Source: Liolophura sinensis (Eukaryota; Mollusca; Polyplacophora; Chitonida; Chitonidae). From it: 64,000 nucleotides of DNA. Positions 57,623 to 64,000 of this stretch are shown one piece after another; positions within the stretch are counted from its first letter, which is position 1, and each line of letters starts with the position of its first letter. A program made the translations under genes and the position numbers. Location of the stretch: assembly GCF_032854445.1 (NCBI RefSeq), contig NC_088304.1:8569704-8633703 (forward strand). Reading direction: 5' to 3'. Under the pieces are notes generated by a model that was not told the origin of the DNA, did no database searches, and saw only the letters and a list, made by a program, of their open reading frames with translations.

Positions 57623-59114
57623 CGTAAGCATAAACGCATTCCTAGTCAATCTATGTAAGCTGTAATATTCGGATTCTTGTCTATCAAACTATATCTTTAC
57701 ATTTCATTAACTTTATCTTGGTCTTCTCTTAAAGAACGGCATATTCTATACTTGCTTATGAAACATTATTGAATATCAAGCGCTTGGATGGAAATAGTAC
57801 GTAATACATTCATGTAGGTGTTCGCGTTTAACAGTAAGAAAATGTTACTGCTATTGCCTTATACTTAAAACAACATATATTAATGGGTTATTTTTTATGT
57901 TATAGTTGGCCTAATTGTGATAGTCATAAACAGTCTTTTCAAAAGATCGCCACGATATGGCTGAAATATTGCCGATGTGGCGTTAAGCCATAATCATTCA
58001 TTCTTTTCAAAGGATGGCGTTTGATGTTCTTGTGTGCGGCTAGGGATTAAGAGGACCTTGTTTCCTTATCTGTAATCAAAATGTGTCAAAACTACACTTG
58101 CAGTGCAAACTTTTGGGGGAATATTTTGGCTTTTTATCATTAATAGCTGCAAGCTCTGTCAATGATCACGAAAGGTTTTTAAGTCATGAATACACTGTAA
58201 ATTGTGTATGTGGACGTCTCCTTTGATATTACTGTGAACTCTAGTAATGGATGCAACATGTGTTTATGAAGACATTACTTAGCCTATTAACTATGCGAAA
58301 ACGCGCCAGTCATTGATCTGATGGTGGCAGAATCCTTGGTGTTGCTAACAGATACATATGCGTAGAGCGCTCTTCAAGCGGCTGTGGTGGAGCATGGCCC
58401 TTACAGCGCATGTGCCGCTCTCTACACCCGCATTACATCACATACATATGAAGAATTGGGATTAACATCTACCCAGTTACATTAGAGGATTAAAAATAAA
58501 TATTAAGTGAGCAGTGTTTTTTGAAACCTATCCACATGTACTTTTCAAACACTATAATCAGGTGAAAAAAGCAATGCTTATCGTTAAGGGTTTTTAACAG
58601 TTTTATGGGTTGAGAATACAATAGTGTTCGAGGTAAAGCAAGCCACGAACCTTTGGTAAGTTTCTGATGAACTTTCTCGAGTGTACAGTGACGTACAGAC
58701 TTGTAAGCCATGTTGGAGAAAGACAAGTGGTTTTCTGACACGATCGTCATCATTCATTATGCAGGGCTGGGAATTTAATCCTCTCACAGTTAATAGAGTG
58801 CTCCTGGCTGTAGTTTTAGCTCAGGTAAATGATATGTACACCTTAGCGGATATGTAATTTTCTCATTTCCTGTGTCCCTGCGTGTATTTTATGATTAACT
58901 GTAATTCGTAATGCGTTACTTCCTTCTGGCGCATAATCCAGGTATGTTATTAATTTCGTTTTGCAAAGCAGCCGAAAGTTTTTTGCACTACTCCGTAAAC
59001 GGGTATAACTTTTCAGGGGATGCAGCCTGGCGCCGTTTTTCAAAAACAGTTCATCAGATGACAAGAAACACGTGGAAGGTAAATGTGTCCTTGTATAATA
59101 TTAATATTTAAATT
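57623..59114. other. SINE-tail remnant, otherwise unrecognised
   Basis: CGCCACGATATGGCTGAAAT then ATTGCCGATGTGGCGTTAAG and CCATAATCATTCATTC (57947 to 58002) looks like the 3' end of a further SINE type common in molluscs (from memory). The rest shows no supported gene. Confidence 0.5.
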
Positions 59115-60130
59115 CAAAACTACCACAGAGGACACGCCAACACTGACAGTACGAGAATCTCGAACATCGCCTCTCCTGTAGTCCTGTAGGCTGGGATTTA
59201 ACCAAAACATTGTTTTTTCACGCAATCAGGACATTTCTTTGGTACTCTGTCACCACTACAACCACCACCACCGTACGAGAACCCGGACATCGCCCCTCCT
59301 GTAGTCCTGTAGGCCGGGGTATAACCAAAACATTGTTTTTTCACGCAATCAGAACATTTCTTTGGTACTCTGTCACCACTACAACCACCACCACCGTACG
59401 AGAACCCGGACATCGCCTCTCCTGTAGTCCTGTAGGCTGGGATTTAACCAAAACATTGTTTTTTCACGCAATCAGAACATTTCTTTGGTACTCTGTCACC
59501 ACTACAACCACCACCACCGTACGAGAACCCGGACATCGCCTCTCCTGTAGTCTTGTAGGCCGGGGTATAACCAAAACATTGTTTTTTCACGCAATCAGAA
59601 CATTTCTTTGGTACTCTGTCACCACTACCACCACCACCACCACCGTACGAGAACCCGGACATCGCCTCTTAGTCCTGTAGGCTGGGGTATAACCAAAACA
59701 TTGTTTTTTCACGCAATCAGAACACTTCTTTGCTACTATGTCACCACTACAACCACCACCACCGTACGAGAACCCGGACATCGCCTCTCCTGTAGTCCTG
59801 TAGGCTGGGATTTAACCAAAACATTGTTTTTTCACGCAATCAGAACATTTCTTTGGTACTCTGTCACCACTACAACCACCACCACCGTACGAGAACCCGG
59901 ACATCGCCCCTCCTGTAGTCCTGTAGGCCGGGGTATAACCAAAACATTGTTTTTTCACGCAATCAGAACATTTCTTTGGTACTCTGTCACCACTACCACC
60001 ACCACCACCGTACGAGAACCCGGACATCGCCTCTCCTGTAGTCCTGTAGGCTGGGATTTAACCAAAACATTGTTTTTTCACGCAATCAGAACATTTCTTT
60101 GGTACTCTGTCACCACTACCACCACCACCA
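59115..60130 (-). repeat. 123-bp array, about eight units, alternating subtypes
   Basis: Each unit contains ATTGTTTTTTCACGCAATCA, TTTGGTACTCTGTCACCACT, a (CCA)n tract and CGTACGAGAACCCGGACATC. Units alternate between GGGGTATAACC and GGGATTTAACC, so the real period is often a 246-bp dimer. 123 is 41 codons. The minus frame gives Gly-rich repeats with KKCSDCVKKQCFG and FSYGGGGCSGD, cut by TAA in every unit of the second type; plus frames stay open up to 187 codons. Coding use is unproven. Confidence 0.9.
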
Positions 60131-60429
60131 ACTGCCCCCGCTTGCCCCCTCCCACTCATACACCACTGTAATAAATGAACTGTGCTAAAGTTTAGCTCTG
60201 TTATTTTTCAACAGCTTCATTGTTTTTCATTGTTTCTTTGACAACGATGTTAGAATCTACGAAAAATCCAATTTTGCGCTGCAATCCAATAAATCAAAAG
60301 TTACTATTCACACATAAACCTTGTCATGTTTCATAATATTGTCAAAGCAGTCCTGTTTGAAGTGTTGAAGTTCAATCGTTGTGCCACAAGAAATTGTTCT
60401 ATGGGACTTGGTGAAGTTTTAAATTTATT
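60131..60429. other. No recognised feature
   Basis: Unrecognised spacer. Confidence 0.4.
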
Positions 60430-60476
60430 TAGTCCTTTACGCAAGTCAAGAATATTTCACTTATTCGATGATCCTT
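60430..60476 (-). mobile_element. SINE-A tail fragment
   Basis: TCCTTTACGCAAGTCAAGAA then TATTTCACTTATTCGATGAT is a diverged tail piece. Confidence 0.55.
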
Positions 60477-60499
60477 AAAACTGTAAGCTGTAGCTTATT

Positions 60500-60712
60500 T
60501 CACCGTAGTCGATGTTGTTGACATCTCTGTCTGTTAAGTCCGTTAAGGCTGCAATATGTTCTCGCAACCATATGCATGAATAAGTGCATATGCATGAATA
60601 ATCATTCATTCTAATTATCACCAGGGGGCTCCGTGAACTGGTGGTTAGCTTTCTAGTGCAGGACGTCGACATAGGACCCTCTCACCAATGCGGTCGCCGT
60701 GAGCTCGATGAG
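60500..60712 (+). repeat. Composite repeat, first copy, ending in a SINE-A head
   Basis: The order GTAGTCGATGTTGTTGACAT, GGCTGCAATATGTTCTCGC, ATATGCATGAATAAG, TCATTCATTC, then a SINE-A head (GGTGGTTAGCTTTCTAG, CTCTCACCAATGCGGTCGCC) is repeated at 62610. The SINE is cut after the B-box position. Confidence 0.7.
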
Positions 60713-61499
60713 AGACACATTTATGGATGAAGAAAAGTGGATTGCCCGGCGTAAGCTACGGACCATTGGCAAGGTAGGCATAGATAAACAGATATGCACA
60801 TCATATGGAAGACAAGTTGTCTCCAGCGAATGTTAAAATGCACCAGTGGCGACGTGTGTCGTCGACGACTTAAGCACTGATCTTCAAAAGACACGTTGTA
60901 ATGGATACGTTATAACGGCGGGTCAAATATATGGATGTATTTGTCATAATGGTGGGACATTTATAATGGTGGATATGTTGTAGAAGTCACTAGATTAGGA
61001 TCATTAAAACTTATTCAAATCTTAATATTAAATATTGTGTTTGCTAAACGTGCATAGGTTCTTAATGTCCAGTTGTTATATTCCAAATACTCTGAACGTG
61101 GAAGTCCATTCAGAAAACAGCTGTGTCAAGGATATCACACACTGATATCATGAAAGGGAGAAGCTAGAGTCAGATATCAAAGATTTGTGAAGGACGTAGG
61201 TTCTGATTGTATAGCAAATATCACATTACACACGCCTTAACTGTAACTGGAGAAGAGTTATTGACCTGAAAGCCGATGACAAGGAGAAAACAGACATTAG
61301 GTACACAGCGTAATGGAGTTCACCATAAGGCGGCGGACACAGTGGTTGCGCCGTCACATATGACCCGGGTTGAGCACGAGTCAGTGTTACTAGGCAGCCC
61401 CAACATGCATCATTGAAAACTTATCGTCCAGACATATGTCACTATAATATACGAACTGGACATAACCTTGATGTTGTTGTATATTAAATCTGATAACAA
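60713..61499. other. Weak degenerate repeat, otherwise unrecognised
   Basis: Words such as ATAATGGTGG and TATAATGGTGGATATGTTGT (about 60945 to 60980) resemble the array at 63285. No gene is supported. Confidence 0.4.
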
Positions 61500-61760
61500 C
61501 ACAGCATTTTGAGGTATTCTAGGCCAGTGACGTCTAATAAATTGCAATTAACATCACTGCATTAGTTTTACCTAATTCTGCTTAAGCCATGATGCTAGGG
61601 AATGTGTAATTTGCTACTATTTATGCATTTACATGAACAGTTAGAATAAAACCCTGACTGGGTTAAATTGACAAGAGGCCGTATATCACCGATTACGTGT
61701 GACCATTTGCCAGCTATCACACTGTCGTCGCTGCCCTAGATTTACTCTCTGTGCTGTTCG
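61500..61760 (+). mobile_element. DR-C, complete reference copy of the common part
   Basis: In order: TTCTAGGCCAGTGACGTCTA, AATTGCAATTAACATCACTG, GTGTAATTTGCTACTATTTA, TGACAAGAGGCCGTATATCA, GTGTGACCATTTGCCAGCTA, ACACTGTCGTCGCTGCCCTA. At least ten other full or partial copies occur between 7.5 and 57 kb. No tRNA head or reading frame is seen, so a non-autonomous DNA element is more likely than a SINE. Confidence 0.65.
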
Positions 61761-62314
61761 CCTTTTAAAGTGTTGCAAAACGGACCTCAAGCTAGAGGCC
61801 TGTTTTTGTAATCTTTGAGTATACCAGCCATCAACCGGAGTACACTTTTCAATGATAATTGAAAGACGCAAGGGATGTTTTATGCGTTCTATTGAATTAA
61901 TTGTATACCATTCATCAACGTAGTGCATAACGGGTGTGTAAACTCGCCTCCATTGAAACTTTGTCAAGTTGGTTTGTGTCAGTGTGTTTTCCTTATACCT
62001 CTTCAATTCATCCCGAAGACCAACAAACCATGACGCTTACCGACGCCTTGCGTGATGTCCCGCATTATACACACCCGCATTATATACGTGGGTAGAAGCA
62101 ATCAGGCTTAGTTCTTCACAGACGGAAAATTTATCTATGACTTATTTTTTCATTGTTGTTTAACCCTATGCTCCGGAATTTTTCACCTCCACAGTCCACC
62201 TCCATAGTTTCACCTCCACAGCGGAATGCCCGGAGTAAACTACTGACCTTTGGGCAGTGACTGACCAACTTTCCCACGAGGCCTGGATCAACGTAGATAT
62301 GTGAACAATTCCTT
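61761..62314. other. No recognised feature
   Basis: Unrecognised spacer; a short duplication CCTCCACAG...CCTCCA lies near 62190 to 62220. Confidence 0.4.
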
Positions 62315-62372
62315 TGTGCACATGAGGATTTCTTGTGCATATGAGGATTTCTTGTGCATATGAGGATTTCTT
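62315..62372 (+). repeat. 19-bp triplication
   Basis: TGTGCATATGAGGATTTCT is repeated three times, followed by loosely related CACATATGTGC words to about 62490. Confidence 0.85.
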
Positions 62373-62609
62373 GCACGTGTGTGCAAATAAAAACATACAT
62401 AAGATTTCCACATATGTGCAACAAATACGAAATCTTCAGACATGTGTGCAAATATTTGTACATATGTGGAAAAAATCGCACATATGTACAGTTCTTTTAA
62501 GCATGTATATCATTAGAGAATAAATACCGAAAGAGCTTGGAATAACATCGAGTTTGATATAGATAAAGTTGTGTACATAAAGTCCAAGCATTTAGCGCAC
62601 GTGTTCACT

Positions 62610-62770
62610 GTCAAAGTTCTCCATAGTCGATGTTACTGACATCTCTGTTTGTTAGGTAATTAACGCTAATTGGCACTTTTTTCTCCTGGCTGCAATATGT
62701 TCTCGCCACGATATGCATGAATAGTGCTTATGCATGAATCATTCATTCATTCACTCTAATCAATACGAGG
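62610..62770 (+). repeat. Composite repeat, second copy
   Basis: ATAGTCGATGTTACTGACAT, GGCTGCAATATGTTCTCGCC, ATATGCATGAATAGTG, TCATTCATTCATTC matches 60500 to 60640 with a roughly 20-bp insertion, and is followed by a SINE-A head as in the first copy. Confidence 0.75.
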
Positions 62771-63002
62771 GAGAAACGGTGCACCGGTGGTTAGCTTGCT
62801 AGGGCTGGCGAATGACCCAGAAGCCTCTCACCAATGCGGTCGCTGTAAGTTGAAGTCCACCTCATGCTGGCTTCTTCTCCCGTCGTACATGGGAAAATCT
62901 GTCAGCAAAAGGTTTCTCCTTGTTTCCTCCCACCACAATGTTGACTGCTGTTGTACACGTGAAATATTCTCGACTACAGCATAAAACAGAAATCAAATAA
63001 AT
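62771..63002 (+). mobile_element. SINE-A, near full length
   Basis: Head GGTGGTTAGCTTGCTAGGGC, B-box region GTTGAAGTCCACCTCATGCT, body TTTCTCCTTGTTTCCTCCCA, tail AAATCAAATAAATGAAGAAA. It continues the composite segment that begins at 62610. Confidence 0.8.
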
Positions 63003-63284
63003 GAAGAAATCTCCCCGTGGAGTCTCACTTCATTGCCACCATCATGGCACATCCAGTAAGGGTTTTAGTACCATAACGGAAAACGTACTTTGACATTGTA
63101 TCAGATGGACATCTTTCTATATGAAGATAGGCGACTCTAACAACCATATTTATAAGCATAAGTCGAATTAGTGAATACAAACATTTCATTTTCAGTCTGG
63201 CAGAATGACGGATACAAAAAGTTATTATGACAGTATCTCCTATCATAGCAGTACTAAAATAAAGGTACATGTAGCCTAAATGTT

Positions 63285-63610
63285 GATCTCCTATAATGGT
63301 GGATCCGCTATACTGGTGGATCATTATTAATGGTGGATCTGCTATACTGGTGGATCATTATTAATGGTGGATGTGCTATACTGGTGGATCATTATTAATG
63401 TGGACCTGATATTCTGGTGGATCATTATTAATGGTGGATCTGCTATACTGGTGGATCATTATTAATGGTGGATCTGCTATACTGGTGGATCATTATTAAT
63501 GTGGACCTGGTATTCTGGTAGATCATTATTAATGGTGGATCTGCTATACTGGTGGATCATTATTAATGGTGGATCTGCTATACTGGCGGATCATTATTAG
63601 TGGTGTATCT
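63285..63610 (+). repeat. 34-bp array, about nine units
   Basis: The unit GGTGGATCTGCTATACTGGT then GGATCATTATTAAT is highly uniform, with a variant (GTGGACCTGATATTCTGG) at two regularly spaced places. Confidence 0.9.
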
Positions 63611-63915
63611 GCTGTAAGAATTGATCTGTTATGATTGTAGTTCTGTCATAAGGATGAATCTATTGCAATGGTGGAACTGTTATAATGGTGGATCTGCTTT
63701 AATGCTGGATCTGCTTTAATGCTGGATAAAATATTAGGCCTGATAATCTGCTGAATATATATAATAGTAGATCTGTTACATTTGTGGAGCTTTGGTCATT
63801 GTTTAACTGTTATAATGGTGGATCTGTGTTAACGGCGGATATGTTAAAATAGTGGATCTCTTTATGTCATTGTCGATCATATACGATGGATCTATAATAT
63901 TGGTAGACCTTGTTA
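63611..63915 (+). repeat. Degenerate continuation of the 34-bp array
   Basis: Half-unit words (ATAATGGTGGATCTG, TTAATGCTGGATCTG) recur at about 17 to 20 bp. Confidence 0.7.
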
Positions 63916-63920
63916 GGTCC

Positions 63921-64000
63921 ATGACAACGATGGAAAAACACGTGCCCATGTCAGATGCACGTCCTTCACAACAATGGACAAACACGTGCCCATGTCAGAT
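63921..64000 (+). repeat. 44-bp repeat running off the window
   Basis: AACACGTGCCCATGTCAGAT occurs at about 63937 and again 44 bases later, ending exactly at the window edge, so a tandem array probably continues beyond it. Confidence 0.75.

Noticed and set aside
59210-60171. Plus-strand frames of 156 and 187 codons with Thr runs
   Set aside because: They follow the 123-bp array and its (CCA)n tract; a different frame on the other strand is similarly open.
1-64000. Intact retrotransposon or DNA transposase genes
   Set aside because: I found no long frame with reverse transcriptase, integrase or transposase features; only non-autonomous repeats are visible.

Overview
This is AT-rich animal genomic DNA, most likely from a lophotrochozoan and probably a mollusc. 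The basis is a long intron-containing gene with few other coding signals, many copies of tRNA-derived SINEs whose tail ends in the word AAGTGAAATATTCTTGAGTA, and a second SINE type with a GACGTTAAAC-type tail, both of which I associate with mollusc sequence. The species was not determined, and no bacterial, phage or viral gene was seen.

The one strong gene lies on the minus strand. A single giant exon (20594 to 16430, 1388 codons) encodes a low-complexity protein, basic at both ends, that I expect to be nuclear. It ends in a splice donor (AG|GTAGGT), not at the nearby stop codon. At the left edge (279 to 1) an open minus-strand segment behind an acceptor-like CAG continues in the same splice phase, so it may be a later exon of the same gene across an intron of about 16 kb. 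A 26-codon upstream ORF ends in TAATG, overlapping the main start codon by one base. I cannot name the protein family.

The rest is repeats and unrecognised spacer. From 1 to 16.4 kb, probably intronic, there are SINEs, three foldback or MITE-like elements, a 60-bp array whose last unit is inverted, and a 34-bp minisatellite. From 20.9 to 31.5 kb there are SINEs, two 28-bp minisatellites, a 33-bp array of about 1.2 kb, a foldback element holding a tRNA-like sequence, and 34-bp and roughly 60-bp arrays. From 32.96 to 38.4 kb runs an almost unbroken mosaic of satellites with periods of 43, 31, 58, 37, 63 and 67 bp. From 40 to 45 kb there are a 43-bp triplication, a higher-order 20-bp array and a 24-bp array. 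From 45 to 62 kb a dispersed repeat (called DR-C here) dominates, with a 123-bp array at 59.1 to 60.1 kb. A composite segment is duplicated at 60.5 and 62.6 kb, and 34-bp and 44-bp arrays close the window.

Most long reading frames outside the giant exon come from tandem repeats whose period is a multiple of three. I found no self-contained new multi-gene system. The most interesting items are the unrecognised large-exon protein with its start-overlapping upstream ORF, and the satellite mosaic.
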